64,000 nt of DNA from Flavobacteriaceae bacterium (GCA_013373635.1 JABXHN010000010.1:1-64000), one strand, 5' to 3'; shown: positions 34,899-45,276, counted from the stretch's first letter. Program-made: numbers and translations. The notes: generated from the sequence alone by a model not told the origin.

Positions 34899-35867
34899 AT
34901 GTCAAGAATATTAACGGGAATTCAGTCCACAGGAACGCCACATTTGGGAAACATTTTAGGAGCCATTATGCCAGCTATTGAAATGGCAAAGGATCCAAAA
35001 AACGAATCCTTTCTCTTTATAGCTGATATGCACTCGCTGACTCAAATTAAAGATGCAGCAGTGCTCAAAGAAAACACCTATGCTACAGCGGCTACTTGGC
35101 TAGCTTTTGGTTTAGATATCGAAAAGACTGTGTTTTACAAGCAATCAGATCTTCCTCAAACTACGGAGCTCTCTTGGTATTTAAGCTGTTTTTTTCCCTA
35201 TCAACGTTTGACCTTGGCGCATTCTTTTAAAGATAAGTCGGATCGTCTTGAAGATGTCAATGCCGGTTTGTTTACCTACCCAATGCTCATGGCAGCTGAC
35301 ATCTTGCTCTACGATGCGGAATTTGTCCCAGTGGGTAAAGACCAATTACAGCATTTAGAAATGACCCGTGATGTGGCTTCTCGTTTCCACAATAAGTTTG
35401 GGGAATGTTTTGTAATGCCTGAAGCAAAGATTCAAGAATCTTCAATGTACATTACTGGTACTGATGGCGCTAAGATGAGCAAGAGTAAAAACAATACGAT
35501 CAATATCTTTTTGCCAGAAAAAAAGCTCAGAAAACAAATCATGGGAATTCAAACAGATTCCACTCCAATGGAAGATCCTAAGGATCCTGAAACCTGCCCT
35601 GTTTTTGCTCTGTATAAAGTTTTAGCCAACGAAGAACAAATCGCTCAGATGAAAGCGAATTACCTCGGAGGAAATTACGGTTATGGACACGCCAAACAAG
35701 CGTTGTTTGAGCTAATTATGGATCTTTTTAAAGAGCCTAGAGCAAAATTTGAGTTCTATATGAACAACAAATCTGAAATCGACAATGCACTTGCCTTAGG
35801 GGCTGAAAAAGCCGCTACTGTTGCAAATGAAGTTCTCTCAAGAGTGAGAACTAAACTCGGTTATTAA
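34899..35867 (+). CDS. trpS: Tryptophanyl-tRNA synthetase
   Basis: 322 aa class I synthetase. The start MSRILTGIQSTGTPHLGN contains the HIGH-type motif (PHLGN), and the KMSKS loop is GAKMSKSKNN. Length is normal. The ATG at 34899 is chosen because an upstream in-frame ATG (34839) would add residues with no counterpart and run back over the promoter. It converges with dprA, overlapping by 4 nt. Confidence 0.96.
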   Translation: MSRILTGIQSTGTPHLGNILGAIMPAIEMAKDPKNESFLFIADMHSLTQIKDAAVLKENTYATAATWLAFGLDIEKTVFYKQSDLPQTTELSWYLSCFFPYQRLTLAHSFKDKSDRLEDVNAGLFTYPMLMAADILLYDAEFVPVGKDQLQHLEMTRDVASRFHNKFGECFVMPEAKIQESSMYITGTDGAKMSKSKNNTINIFLPEKKLRKQIMGIQTDSTPMEDPKDPETCPVFALYKVLANEEQIAQMKANYLGGNYGYGHAKQALFELIMDLFKEPRAKFEFYMNNKSEIDNALALGAEKAATVANEVLSRVRTKLGY

Positions 35868-36730
35868 TCCCAACCCAAAAATTGAACGAGGTCTTGAACG
35901 CTACTAATCAATTGTGCTTTAGCATCTCTTATGAGGTGATTGCAGCCCTGATGTGGATCACTGCATCTCGAAGGAAAAGCAAAGACTTCTCTATTGTAAG
36001 AATTTGCTAAATCAGCAGTAATCAAACTCCCTCCTTTGAGAGGAGATTCTACCACTATTGTCGCTTTTGTGAGTCCCGCAATAATCCGATTTCGTTGAAC
36101 GAACTTATAAGGCAGGGGTGCTTCCTTAGGGAGAAACTCAGAGATGACTCCCCCCTTTTGCTCCATCATCTTTCTAATTTGTGAATGAGCTAAAGGATAG
36201 GTTCTATGAAGACCATGTGCCATACAACCAATGGTTTGTAAGTCGTATTTAAGGGCCGCTTTATGTGCTGCAATATCAATACCATAGGCCAGTCCCGATA
36301 CGATTGTAGGTTTGTAAGGGGCTAGTTCTCTGATCAGTTTTTCAACTAATTTCAAAGCTTGGGGGCTTGGGTTTCTAGTCCCCACAACAGAGATCCATCT
36401 CTGGGTATTCCATTGAATCGATCCCGATGCAAATAAAATCAAGGGGGCATCATCGCATTCCATCAACAGCGAAGGATACCCCTTTTGGCCGTATCCCAAT
36501 AGTTGATAGTTGCTGTTTTTAGCTTCCTTTAAAACAGTCATAGCTCGATCTAAATAGGTTTTTGAAAAGAAGTCGACTCCCTGATGAAAGTCTTTAGATT
36601 GGAGCAGTTGAAGTTCCCTTTCAAAAATAGCGGTAGCTGATTTAAATTTTTTATACAAACGCAGTGCTTTTAGTAGGCTGATACTAGGAGTGATATGTAA
36701 TCTTACAAGGGATAGAAGCTCTTGTTCCAT
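35864..36730 (-). CDS. dprA: DNA-processing protein DprA, short form
   Basis: 288 aa. DprA loads RecA on incoming single-stranded DNA during transformation. The Rossmann core is complete: VVGTRNPSPQA, IVSGLAYGIDIAAHKAAL, FVQRNRIIAGL, ESPLKGGSLITADLA and REVFAFP. The usual C-terminal winged-helix (DML1-like) domain of about 60 residues is absent; the protein ends at LVQFLGWD. The start may be 36730 or the in-frame ATG at 36754; further upstream is unlikely because it would enter the divergent gene. Confidence 0.9.
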   Translation of the reverse strand: MEQELLSLVRLHITPSISLLKALRLYKKFKSATAIFERELQLLQSKDFHQGVDFFSKTYLDRAMTVLKEAKNSNYQLLGYGQKGYPSLLMECDDAPLILFASGSIQWNTQRWISVVGTRNPSPQALKLVEKLIRELAPYKPTIVSGLAYGIDIAAHKAALKYDLQTIGCMAHGLHRTYPLAHSQIRKMMEQKGGVISEFLPKEAPLPYKFVQRNRIIAGLTKATIVVESPLKGGSLITADLANSYNREVFAFPSRCSDPHQGCNHLIRDAKAQLISSVQDLVQFLGWD

Positions 36731-36825
36731 CTTATTTTTACCATTTGTTTGCATCTTTTTTACTAAAAATATTCTTACATTTACTCTTCCCAAATCATTG
36801 TTGAAACCAAAACCAATCGAAATCA

Positions 36826-37749
36826 ATGCGATTAGAACAGCATATAGCGCCTTTACTTTACAGACACCACTGTGTAGTTGTGCCTGAATTCGGAGCATTT
36901 TTAACTAGAAAAATTGCTGCCTATTACAACCCACAAACACAGTCGTTTTACCCACCTTCAAAAGGGTTGTCTTTTAATGGACAGCTACAGACTTCTGACG
37001 GAGTTCTAGTGAGCTATATAGCATCAGTTCAAGGATGTTCTTACGATCAAGCACAAGATCAATTAACAAGGGTTGTCAATCAGTGGAAAGCTGATTTAGC
37101 CAACGGTCTTAGTCTCGATTTAGAGCATATAGGACTCATTTCAAAAAACGAAGAAGGACATATCGTCTTTAAACCTTATCACGATCACAATTACCTCAAC
37201 AGTTCTTTTGGACTTGCTCCAGTAAGTGCAGCTCTTATCGAAAAAGCTACTCAGCCAATTGTTCGACAATTAACCCCTGAATCTCAAGCTGACTTCAAGA
37301 TAGGAAAATCACTGATGAAATACGCTGCAGTAGGTTTAATTGCAATAAGTACTGCTTTGGGAGGTCTTCAACTGCGTTCTTCATATGAGAACAACAGTGT
37401 TTTAGCAGCTAAATCAGCACAAGAAACTATCGAAAAAACAATTCAAGAAGCGAGCTTTTTTAGTGATAACCCAGTAGATTTACCTGTATTAGAGGTTGAG
37501 GTGAGTATCCCAAAAGCTGAAATGCACTACTTTATTATCGCTGGTTCGTTTATCAAAGAAGAAAATGCCTTAGCTCATATTGAAAAACTCAAAAAGAAAG
37601 GCTTTGATACTTCAGAAATTATCGGTCAAAATCCATTTGGATTGTACCAAGTTGGTCTCAATGCCTTCGCTGAAGAACTTCAAGCGAGAGCGTTCTTAGC
37701 AACTGCTAGAGCTAATGGTAATGAATCTGCTTGGTTACTCGTAAAGTAA
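36826..37749 (+). CDS. HU(CCDC81)-SPOR domain membrane protein
   Basis: 307 aa. The N-terminal 140 residues form the prokaryotic CCDC81-type HU domain (HHCVVVPEFGAFLTRKIAA, GLSLDLEHIGLISKNEEGHIVFKP), related to DNA-binding HU/IHF. A single hydrophobic segment (about 165-182) is followed by an acidic linker and a SPOR domain (about 233-307, HYFIIAGSFIKEENALAHIEKLK), which binds denuded septal peptidoglycan. The order implies HU in the cytoplasm and SPOR in the periplasm. It is divergent from dprA. Domains are recognised; a DNA-to-wall tether is inference. Confidence 0.85.
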   Translation: MRLEQHIAPLLYRHHCVVVPEFGAFLTRKIAAYYNPQTQSFYPPSKGLSFNGQLQTSDGVLVSYIASVQGCSYDQAQDQLTRVVNQWKADLANGLSLDLEHIGLISKNEEGHIVFKPYHDHNYLNSSFGLAPVSAALIEKATQPIVRQLTPESQADFKIGKSLMKYAAVGLIAISTALGGLQLRSSYENNSVLAAKSAQETIEKTIQEASFFSDNPVDLPVLEVEVSIPKAEMHYFIIAGSFIKEENALAHIEKLKKKGFDTSEIIGQNPFGLYQVGLNAFAEELQARAFLATARANGNESAWLLVK

Positions 37750-38265
37750 TTAATCCTCTTTAAAAAGCGCTTTTAATTCAGTAGCATCTGATGGCTTCAT
37801 CTTTTTGGCGAGTACCAAAGAGAGCTGCTTGCGTCTTAGTGCGGCATCAAAACGCTCTTTTTCTAAAGCTGTTTCAGGCTGAAGTTCTGGCACCTCGGTA
37901 GGTTTTCCTGTATCGTCAACTGCGACAAAGGTGTAAATCGCTTCATTGGCCTTAGTGCGCTCTCCGGTATAACGATCTTCGATCCAAACATCTATAAATA
38001 CTTCCATCGAAGTTTTAAAAGCCCTTGAAACAGCTGCTTCTACAGTAACTACCGATCCTAAGGGAACCGCTCTGTTAAATGCAACGTGGTTTACAGATGC
38101 AGTCACTGTGATTCTGCGCGAGTGTCTTCTCGCTGAAATACTAGCTGCACGATCCATTCGCGCTAAGAGCTCTCCTCCAAACAAATTGTTGAGTGGATTA
38201 GTTTCACTTGGCAAGACCATATCGGTCATGATTGTTCTAGATTCAGAGGGTGTTTTTGGCTTCAT
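37750..38265 (-). CDS. Acyl-CoA thioesterase, hotdog fold (YciA-like)
   Basis: 171 aa. Signatures are MVLPSETNPLNNLFGGELLARMDRAASISARRHS with the catalytic Asp, and VNHVAFNRAVPLGSVVTVEA. It hydrolyses acyl-CoA thioesters in the cytoplasm. The ATG at 38265 fits family starts; an upstream ATG at 38310 would overlap the preceding gene's end and the -7 element. The C-terminal 25 residues are a charged tail. Confidence 0.88.
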   Translation of the reverse strand: MKPKTPSESRTIMTDMVLPSETNPLNNLFGGELLARMDRAASISARRHSRRITVTASVNHVAFNRAVPLGSVVTVEAAVSRAFKTSMEVFIDVWIEDRYTGERTKANEAIYTFVAVDDTGKPTEVPELQPETALEKERFDAALRRKQLSLVLAKKMKPSDATELKALFKED

Positions 38266-38280
38266 CGTTAATCGTTTAAG

Positions 38281-38288
38281 CAAAGGTA
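38281..38288 (-). promoter_or_regulatory. Thioesterase gene -7 element
   Basis: TACCTTTG on the minus strand, the same octamer as before thiL, lies 15 nt upstream of the thioesterase ATG and next to the stop of the EnvC-like gene. No clear -33 TTG. Confidence 0.45.
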
Positions 38289-38291
38289 TTA

Positions 38292-39530
38292 TTATAGTTT
38301 GTATATCCACTGCTGTGGATTGAGTTTTGTCGTATTTTGATAGAGGTAGAATTTGAGCTGTGTTTGTCCATTAAATGCATTAGTACTTACAATTCCCAAA
38401 GGCGTCTTCTCTGTAACTTGATCTCCCTTGCTCACAGAGACACTTTTAAGGTTGTAATAGGTGCTGATATAGTTTCCGTGTCGAACTTGGACTCCTAATC
38501 CTCCTCCTGGAACTCTCAATATGGCAACAACCTCTCCTTTAAATATAGATCGAGCCTCAGCATTGGCTTCTGTAGCGATAATAACCCCGTTATTTTGGTG
38601 TTTGATCTCTGGATAAACAGGATCCGTATAAACTCCAAACCCTCTTTTGACAATTCCTTTGGCTACTGGCCAAATCAGCTTTCCCTTATTGGCTTCAAAA
38701 TCACTAGCTACTCTTTTAGTCTCAGCAGTCAGCACAAAGCCAGTAGAAGTGTTAGAAGTGTTTTTAGTAGCAGTCTCCTTCTTCTTATTAGCAGCGGCAA
38801 TGGCTTCCTTGATCATCCTTTCGATCTGAGCATCAATGGCCTTAGATCTCTTGGTTTTTTGAGCGATTTCTCGTTGATATTTTGTCTTGTTCTTACGAAT
38901 AGAGCCCAGAGAATTTTGAAGATTTCCCTTTTCGTTTACAAGAGTAGCTCGTTCTTTTCTGTTCTCGGCCAACAGCACTTCCTTTTGCTTCTTTTGACTT
39001 CTTAGTTCTTTAATTTTTTTTAGCAAATCCTCTGATTTAGAACTGATTTCAAGAGTTTGTTTTTTGCGATACTGTGCGAATTGCTTTAAGTATTGCATTC
39101 GTTTATAAGCCTGGTAAAAGTTCTTTGAAGAGAGCAAGAACATCAGTCTGCTTTGCTTGGATTTTGATATATAAGACCGCTTGATCATCGCGGCATAATC
39201 CTTTTTGAGGGTCTGAATTTCTCGCTCTAAAGAACCAACTGTCAATTCTTCTTTTTCAATAGCTCTATTGATGATATTGGCTTGTTGATTGGTCACTCGA
39301 ATGAGTTGTTCTCGAACACTGATTTTGCGATTTAAATCTTCAATCTCATCCTCAAAACTCTTTTCTTTTTCGCCTGTACTGAAAAGCAATTTTTCGATTT
39401 GAGCGATCTCATTTTGAAGCCTCGTTCGCTCGTCTTCCAGTTTTTTCTGTTGGTTGGTTTGAGCCATCAGAATTCCTGTTCCCAAAAGAAATAGCATCAA
39501 AAACAATCGGTATGGAAGTACTCTAATCAT
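38292..39530 (-). CDS. EnvC-like murein hydrolase activator
   Basis: 412 aa. A signal peptide (about 1-23) is followed by a long coiled coil (about 25-250) and a C-terminal LytM/M23 fold. The M23 metal site is degraded: NNGVIIAT stands where HxxxD should be and HGNYISTYYNL lacks the second His. This is the pattern of EnvC, which has lost peptidase activity and instead activates amidases at the division site. It overlaps the DUF4292 gene by 8 nt. Confidence 0.85.
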   Translation of the reverse strand: MIRVLPYRLFLMLFLLGTGILMAQTNQQKKLEDERTRLQNEIAQIEKLLFSTGEKEKSFEDEIEDLNRKISVREQLIRVTNQQANIINRAIEKEELTVGSLEREIQTLKKDYAAMIKRSYISKSKQSRLMFLLSSKNFYQAYKRMQYLKQFAQYRKKQTLEISSKSEDLLKKIKELRSQKKQKEVLLAENRKERATLVNEKGNLQNSLGSIRKNKTKYQREIAQKTKRSKAIDAQIERMIKEAIAAANKKKETATKNTSNTSTGFVLTAETKRVASDFEANKGKLIWPVAKGIVKRGFGVYTDPVYPEIKHQNNGVIIATEANAEARSIFKGEVVAILRVPGGGLGVQVRHGNYISTYYNLKSVSVSKGDQVTEKTPLGIVSTNAFNGQTQLKFYLYQNTTKLNPQQWIYKL

Positions 39531-40296
39531 TGATGAGTTTTATTTCTTTATATCCTTCGGGAATCTTGTAAGGAAATTTTAATTGACGGTTGATGCTGAG
39601 ATTTTTGTATTCGATATCTAGAGTGGAGTTAAATTGCTTGGCCTCTGCAGATAATTTCAAATGTTCAGGAATACTCACCCCATCGATTTTTTGATATCCT
39701 AAATACTCTATTTTGATACTCCCATCACCTGAACCCTCACTAATGATGGTGTTTTTGAGTTGATAACTTCCTGGTTCAATATCGATATGGAGCTTGTAGC
39801 GATCTTTTTTGTCGACCATTGCATAGCGATAGAAATTGTTAGTGACTTCCCATAAGGAGCGCTGTGCTTTGAGTTCAACAGCGGCATAGCCCAAGAGAAA
39901 ACGCTGAAGTAAATCGTAATTGAGCTCTGTTCCAACAAGGGTGCTCAACTGCTCAAAACTCCCTTTAAAATAGGTTTTATTAGTTGAGGTATAGAAAGAG
40001 ACTTCTTCAGGTGTAATAAGCGCTTTCGCTAATCCAAAAAATGCTGAGATCCAAATCCCCTGATCTTTTATCATTCGAAAACTGGCTGGAACAGAAGTAA
40101 CTTTATCCCCAGTAACTAACTCAATTTTCATACGACCACTTAGACTGTTGAAGTTTCGGTTGATCTCTCCGTGTTCTTTAATGATTAATCTGGGAGATAG
40201 CGCTACTAATGCCACTCCAGGAGTCGTTTTAATTTTACGACTACCACAGGAGGAAAGCACCATAAGGAGCGATAATACCAAGATGAGTTGTCTCAT
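39523..40296 (-). CDS. DUF4292 lipoprotein
   Basis: 257 aa. The signal MRQLILVLSLLMVLSSC has a lipobox with Cys17. The body has strands typical of DUF4292 (FNSLSGRMKIEL, FRMIKDQGIWISAFFGLAKALITPEEVSFY), which resembles LolA/LolB-type lipid-binding folds. The function is unknown. The conserved position next to the EnvC-like gene suggests an envelope role. It lies 5 nt after dut. Confidence 0.8.
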   Translation of the reverse strand: MRQLILVLSLLMVLSSCGSRKIKTTPGVALVALSPRLIIKEHGEINRNFNSLSGRMKIELVTGDKVTSVPASFRMIKDQGIWISAFFGLAKALITPEEVSFYTSTNKTYFKGSFEQLSTLVGTELNYDLLQRFLLGYAAVELKAQRSLWEVTNNFYRYAMVDKKDRYKLHIDIEPGSYQLKNTIISEGSGDGSIKIEYLGYQKIDGVSIPEHLKLSAEAKQFNSTLDIEYKNLSINRQLKFPYKIPEGYKEIKLIND

Positions 40297-40301
40297 AGTT
40301 T

Positions 40302-40736
40302 TTATTTTACACCGGTAGATCCAAAGCCACCTTTACCGCGGTCGGTTTCGCTGAGAACTTCAACCTCAACCCAATCAGCACGCTCGTGTTTTGCAATGAC
40401 TAATTGAGCGATTCGATCACCGTCACAAACTTCAAAAGCTTCATTAGACAAGTTCACAAGAATCACACCAATATCTCCTCTGTAATCGGCATCTACTGTT
40501 CCAGGTGCATTGAGCACCGATATTCCCTTCTTAGCCGCTAAGCCAGAACGAGGTCTTACCTGAGCCTCATATCCTGCTTCTAAGGCAATGTGAAGTCCTG
40601 TTGGAACAATGGCTCTCTCAAGCGGCTGAAGTACTATTGGAGCTTCTATATTAGCTCTGAGATCCATCCCTGCAGAAGCTAGGGTTTCATAGGAGGGTAA
40701 TTGGTGCTTGGAGTTGTTGACGATCTGAATTTTCAT
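40302..40736 (-). CDS. dut: dUTP diphosphatase
   Basis: 144 aa trimeric dUTPase. The five motifs are in order: [45 protein letters not shown] and a C-terminal GGFGSTG. It hydrolyses dUTP to dUMP, keeping uracil out of DNA. Its start overlaps the flippase stop by 4 nt. Confidence 0.97.
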   Translation of the reverse strand: MKIQIVNNSKHQLPSYETLASAGMDLRANIEAPIVLQPLERAIVPTGLHIALEAGYEAQVRPRSGLAAKKGISVLNAPGTVDADYRGDIGVILVNLSNEAFEVCDGDRIAQLVIAKHERADWVEVEVLSETDRGKGGFGSTGVK

Positions 40737-42190
40737 GCTTTTAAAAAATGCTTTTTTAGCGTTTTGCGTTCAAAAATATACAGTAAAACTACAAATAAAC
40801 TGAGGATTGGAAGCCCTATTTTTAAATCGTTTGAAAAACCGTAAAAGACCACTGAAGCTAAAAAGATGGAGCTAAAAAAATAGGCTCCTATTCTCTTGAG
40901 GTCATAGGGGATATAATAGTGTTTTCTTCCAAGTAAAAACGAAATAATCATCATAGATCCATAGGCCATAAGTGTAGCGATTGCAGAGGCGTAATAGCCA
41001 TAGAATGGAATAAATACAAAATTGACAACAATGGTAATCAATGCTCCAAAAACCGATATATAGGCTCCAATATGTGTTTTGTCGCTGACCTTATACCAGA
41101 CCGACAGATTGTGATAGATTCCCAAACAAAAACTCGCCAATAAAACGATAGGAACTACAGGCATGGCCTCCCAATAATCGGGATTTAAGATGGCTATTTG
41201 CTTTAAGTAATCCAAGAAGACAATCACAGATAGTAAAATAACCGATCCAAAGAGCACAAAATAGTACAGAATTTGAGCATATGCCTTTTGAGGATTTTTG
41301 TTTTTGAGATGTGAAAAGAAAAAAGGTTCAATTCCCAATCGATAAGCAGTTGCAAAAAGCGTCATAAACAATGCTAGTTTGTAACAGGCAGCATATTTAC
41401 CCGCTTCGCTATTGGCAATATCCGCAGGTAGTAATCTAGAGAGTAAAATTTTGTCGAACACCTCATTGATAGTAAAAGCAATTCCTGCAATCATAATAGG
41501 CAACCCATAAGCCAACATCTTTTTTACAAGGTGACGATCGAGTTTCCAAGGGATGTTCAAATAGGTTCCAAGGACTAACAATAGGGTTAGACCACTAGCT
41601 ATAAGATTAGATATAAAGATGTATTCAATAACGAAGTTCTCTCTGTAAATACCCTCTAAAAGTGCGGCATCCATCTTGTGAATTGCTGGAAAGAGCAATA
41701 AAAAAACAAGGTTCAATCCTAAGTTAATCGCAACGTTTAAAATCTTAATAAGCGCGTATTTTCCAGCTTTTTCTTCAGCTCTTAGACGAGCAAAGGGAAT
41801 GATGACCAAAGCGTCCAAAGCGAGTATCCCTATGGCGAGTTCAATAATGGTTGAATTAACTTGAATCATCGAAGCGAGCTCCAACTTAAAATTTAGAGCA
41901 ACGACTACAAATACCAGAGTAGTGATCAAAATACTCATCAGTGAAGTCGACAAAACCTTTATTGGTTCTTTTGCCTGCTGATAAAATCTAAAAAAAGCAG
42001 TTTCCATTCCGTAAGCCAAAACCACATTTGAGATCGCAAACCACGAAAAAATCACCGTCACGGCTCCAAAACCAGAAGTCGCTAAGATATCCGTATAAAG
42101 CGGTAACAACAGAAAGGACATCATTCTTGGGAGAACCGTCGCTAATCCGTAGATAAAGGTTTGTTTAAATAGCTTTGGGAACAATAGCAC
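40733..42190 (-). CDS. Oligosaccharide flippase, MATE/MOP superfamily
   Basis: 485 aa integral membrane protein with about 14 hydrophobic helices, beginning [25 protein letters not shown], the usual start of polysaccharide flippases (Wzx/RfbX-like). It moves lipid-linked sugars across the inner membrane. No glycosyltransferase adjoins it, so the cargo is unknown. It overlaps dut and starts after the ATP synthase terminator. Confidence 0.87.
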   Translation of the reverse strand: MLLFPKLFKQTFIYGLATVLPRMMSFLLLPLYTDILATSGFGAVTVIFSWFAISNVVLAYGMETAFFRFYQQAKEPIKVLSTSLMSILITTLVFVVVALNFKLELASMIQVNSTIIELAIGILALDALVIIPFARLRAEEKAGKYALIKILNVAINLGLNLVFLLLFPAIHKMDAALLEGIYRENFVIEYIFISNLIASGLTLLLVLGTYLNIPWKLDRHLVKKMLAYGLPIMIAGIAFTINEVFDKILLSRLLPADIANSEAGKYAACYKLALFMTLFATAYRLGIEPFFFSHLKNKNPQKAYAQILYYFVLFGSVILLSVIVFLDYLKQIAILNPDYWEAMPVVPIVLLASFCLGIYHNLSVWYKVSDKTHIGAYISVFGALITIVVNFVFIPFYGYYASAIATLMAYGSMMIISFLLGRKHYYIPYDLKRIGAYFFSSIFLASVVFYGFSNDLKIGLPILSLFVVLLYIFERKTLKKHFLKA

Positions 42191-42214
42191 GTTATTTAAT
42201 TCACTAAAAATAAC

Positions 42215-42247
42215 AAAAAAACGTGAGCCTATGCGGACTCACGTTTT
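42215..42247 (-). terminator. Terminator of the ATP synthase operon
   Basis: An inverted repeat of nine pairs, AAACGTGAG / CTCACGTTT (42219-42227 and 42238-42246). On the minus strand it is followed by seven T. It lies about 25 nt after the atpG stop and before the flippase gene. Confidence 0.85.
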
Positions 42248-42271
42248 ATGATTTTATTATCGATCAGCTTT

Positions 42272-43129
42272 TTAAGCACTCAAGGCCTCTGCTCCACCAA
42301 CAATCTCTAAGATTTCATTGGTAATTGCAGCCTGACGTGCTTTGTTGTAGGTAAGCTTCAATTGATCTCTGAGTTCACCAGCATTATCAGTAGCTTTGTG
42401 CATCGCTGTCATACGCGCTCCGTGCTCTGAAGCAAAAGAATCGCGAATCGCTTTGTACAATTGAGTCTTTAAAGCCTTTGGAACTAATTCAGAAACGATT
42501 TCTGCCTTAGAAGGCTCAAAGATATAGTCTGCTGATTGAGTTATAGCTTCTGCTGCGACAATTGGTAAAAACTGTTCAGTCATCACATTCTGGTTAGCAG
42601 CGTTGATAAATTGGTTGTACACCAAAACAATTTTATCATAAGTACCAGCCTCAAAATCACTCATCAATTGATCTGCGATTTCAGAAACATTGTCAAAAGT
42701 CAAATCGTCGTAAACATCAGAGTGATTTGCAACCACATTGAATTGTTTTGACAATAAGTCGTTTGCCTTCTTCCCTACAGCAACAACATCAACAGATGCT
42801 CCCTTATAGGTTTCAGTAGCCAATCGAATCGATTGTTTAATGATATTGGTATTAAAAGCTCCACACAAACCACGGTTTGAAGTGATCGAAACCACTAAAA
42901 CCTTTTCAACCTCACGCTCTTGGGCATATACAGCTGCATTTGAGCCTTCAATACTACCACTAAGCGCTTGTAATAAAGAGGTGAGTTTGTCTGAATATGG
43001 ACGCATGGCAGTGATCGCATCTTGAGCCTTTTTCAACTTTGCAGCCGACACCAACTTCATGGCAGAGGTAATCTGCATGGTTGATGAAACCGAAGCGATT
43101 CTGTTACGTATTTCTTTAAGGTTTGCCAT
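42272..43129 (-). CDS. atpG: ATP synthase gamma subunit
   Basis: 285 aa, the central rotor shaft of F1. The N-terminal IRNRIASVSSTMQITSAMKLVSAAKL and C-terminal ELRDQLKLTYNKARQAAITNEILEIVGGAEAL coiled-coil helices are diagnostic, with ITSNRGLCGAFN between. It ends the operon; atpD and atpC are not here, as is common in Bacteroidota, where they form a separate operon. Confidence 0.97.
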   Translation of the reverse strand: MANLKEIRNRIASVSSTMQITSAMKLVSAAKLKKAQDAITAMRPYSDKLTSLLQALSGSIEGSNAAVYAQEREVEKVLVVSITSNRGLCGAFNTNIIKQSIRLATETYKGASVDVVAVGKKANDLLSKQFNVVANHSDVYDDLTFDNVSEIADQLMSDFEAGTYDKIVLVYNQFINAANQNVMTEQFLPIVAAEAITQSADYIFEPSKAEIVSELVPKALKTQLYKAIRDSFASEHGARMTAMHKATDNAGELRDQLKLTYNKARQAAITNEILEIVGGAEALSA

Positions 43130-43143
43130 TGTTATTTAGCTTA

Positions 43144-44721
43144 CTATTGGTAATTCGCAGCGAGATCTTTACATACAGCAGTTAGTGTATCGGTCACCTC
43201 ATCTGTTAATTGACCAGATTTAAGAGTATCTAATACGTCTCTGTTTTTAGAGTTCAATACTTCGATAAAATCTCTTTCAAATTCTTTAACGCGATCTACA
43301 GGAACATTTCTCAATAAGTTCTTAGAACCTACGTAGATAATTGCAACCTGATCTTCCACTGTATAAGGGTCGTTTTGAGCTTGTTTTAGGATCTCAACGT
43401 TACGACGTCCTTTTTCAATTACGTTTAAAGTTGCAGCATCCAAATCAGATCCAAACTTAGCAAAAGCTTCAAGCTCTCTAAACTGTGCCTGGTCTAATTT
43501 TAAGGTACCTGCTACCTTTTTCATCGATTTAATCTGAGCAGAACCTCCCACACGAGATACCGAAATACCAACGTTAATCGCTGGACGAACCCCTTGGTTG
43601 AACAAGTCTTGCTCTAAGAAGATCTGACCATCAGTAATCGAAATTACGTTCGTTGGAATATAAGCAGATACGTCACCCGCTTGTGTTTCAATAATTGGAA
43701 GAGCTGTTAAAGAACCTCCTCCTTTTACTTTTGATTTTAATCCTTCTGGAAGGTCGTTCATATTCTTAGCAATAGCATCATCTGAGATTACTTTTGCAGC
43801 ACGCTCTAATAAACGAGAGTGTAAGTAGAATACGTCTCCAGGATATGCCTCACGTCCCGGTGGTCTTCTAAGTAGAAGTGATACCTCACGGTAAGCAACA
43901 GCTTGTTTTGATAAATCATCATAGATAATTAATGCAGGACGACCGGTGTCTCTAAAGTACTCTCCAATTGCAGCACCAGTAAATGGAGCATACACTTGCA
44001 TTGGAGCAGGATCTGATGCATTTGCAGCAACGATAGTCGTATAAGCTAAAGCACCTTTGTCTTCAAGAGTTTTTGCAATTGCAGCAACAGTAGAAGCTTT
44101 TTGACCTATAGCAACATAGATACAGTAAACAGGTTCACCAGCATCAAAGAATTCTTTTTGGTTGATAATGGTATCGATACAAACAGTTGTTTTACCTGTT
44201 TGACGGTCACCAATAACAAGCTCACGTTGTCCTCTACCTACAGGAATCATCGCATCAACAGCTTTGATACCAGTTTGAAGTGGTTCGTTAACTGGTTGAC
44301 GGAAGATTACCCCAGGAGCTTTACGCTCTAATGGCATTTCAACTGTTTCTCCTTCGATAGGACCTTTACCATCAATTGGGTTACCAAGAGTATCTACAAC
44401 ACGACCAACGATTCCCTCTCCAACATTTACAGAGGCAATTTGTTGTGTTCTCTTAACTGTAGATCCTTCTTTGATGACCTTTGATGGAGAAAGTAATACC
44501 ACCCCAACATGATCTTCTTCGAGGTTCAATACAATTCCTTTTACTCCTCCTTCAAATTCAACTAATTCCCCGTATTGAGCGTTTGATAAGCCATATACTC
44601 TGGCGATACCATCCCCTACTTGTAATACAGTACCCACCTCATCTAATGATGCAGTGGATTTGAATCCTGATAATTGTTCCTTTAAAATTGCTGATACTTC
44701 AGCGGCTTTTACTCCTGCCAT
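43144..44721 (-). CDS. atpA: ATP synthase alpha subunit
   Basis: 525 aa. Walker A is GDRQTGKTT (about 173-181), and [47 protein letters not shown] is the classic alpha signature. It forms the catalytic hexamer with beta, which is encoded elsewhere. It lies 16 nt after atpH. Confidence 0.98.
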   Translation of the reverse strand: MAGVKAAEVSAILKEQLSGFKSTASLDEVGTVLQVGDGIARVYGLSNAQYGELVEFEGGVKGIVLNLEEDHVGVVLLSPSKVIKEGSTVKRTQQIASVNVGEGIVGRVVDTLGNPIDGKGPIEGETVEMPLERKAPGVIFRQPVNEPLQTGIKAVDAMIPVGRGQRELVIGDRQTGKTTVCIDTIINQKEFFDAGEPVYCIYVAIGQKASTVAAIAKTLEDKGALAYTTIVAANASDPAPMQVYAPFTGAAIGEYFRDTGRPALIIYDDLSKQAVAYREVSLLLRRPPGREAYPGDVFYLHSRLLERAAKVISDDAIAKNMNDLPEGLKSKVKGGGSLTALPIIETQAGDVSAYIPTNVISITDGQIFLEQDLFNQGVRPAINVGISVSRVGGSAQIKSMKKVAGTLKLDQAQFRELEAFAKFGSDLDAATLNVIEKGRRNVEILKQAQNDPYTVEDQVAIIYVGSKNLLRNVPVDRVKEFERDFIEVLNSKNRDVLDTLKSGQLTDEVTDTLTAVCKDLAANYQ

Positions 44722-44737
44722 GGTTTTAAAATATATA

Positions 44738-45271
44738 CTATGCTGTTAATTCTCTTTTTAATTGATCCAATTGATGCGCTATACTGGCATTGTATTGAAG
44801 ATCTCCTACTCTTAGAACAAATCCTCCAATTAAGGATTCATCTATACTCACTGCTAAACTAACATTCTTAGCAGTGATGCTTTTCATTTTTGAAATGATT
44901 TCATTTTCGAGATCTTTTGAAAGTGGGCTTGCAGCAACCACATCGACAACAACCTCGTCTTTTTCAGATTCACTAAGAGTTACATAAGCTGAAGCTACTT
45001 CAGATAGTATTGAAATTCTCTTGTTCTGAATCAATACATCAATCAAATCTAAAGTGATTTTATCAGCTGATTTAAAAACTGCCTTTAATACTTTTTGCTT
45101 ATCTGTAGAAGCGACCGTTGGGCTGTCTAATAAATCTGAAAGTTCCTCGCTCGCTTCAACACTTGCGATAATACTCAACATATCCTTTTCTACAACCTCA
45201 GCAACATTCCCATCCTTAGCTAAGGAAAGTGCAGCTTTTGCATAACGGATAGCAGCTCTTGAATCCTTCAT
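44738..45271 (-). CDS. atpH: ATP synthase delta subunit
   Basis: 177 aa. An N-terminal helical domain ([13 protein letters not shown]) and a C-terminal strand pair ending in [29 protein letters not shown], the family signature. It joins F1 to the peripheral stalk. It lies between atpF and atpA, 5 nt after atpF. Confidence 0.95.
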   Translation of the reverse strand: MKDSRAAIRYAKAALSLAKDGNVAEVVEKDMLSIIASVEASEELSDLLDSPTVASTDKQKVLKAVFKSADKITLDLIDVLIQNKRISILSEVASAYVTLSESEKDEVVVDVVAASPLSKDLENEIISKMKSITAKNVSLAVSIDESLIGGFVLRVGDLQYNASIAHQLDQLKRELTA

Positions 45272-45276
45272 ACTTC

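Noticed and set aside
36731-36898. Longer dprA reading from 36898.
   Set aside because: The added residues have no DprA similarity and lie inside the divergent HU-SPOR gene.
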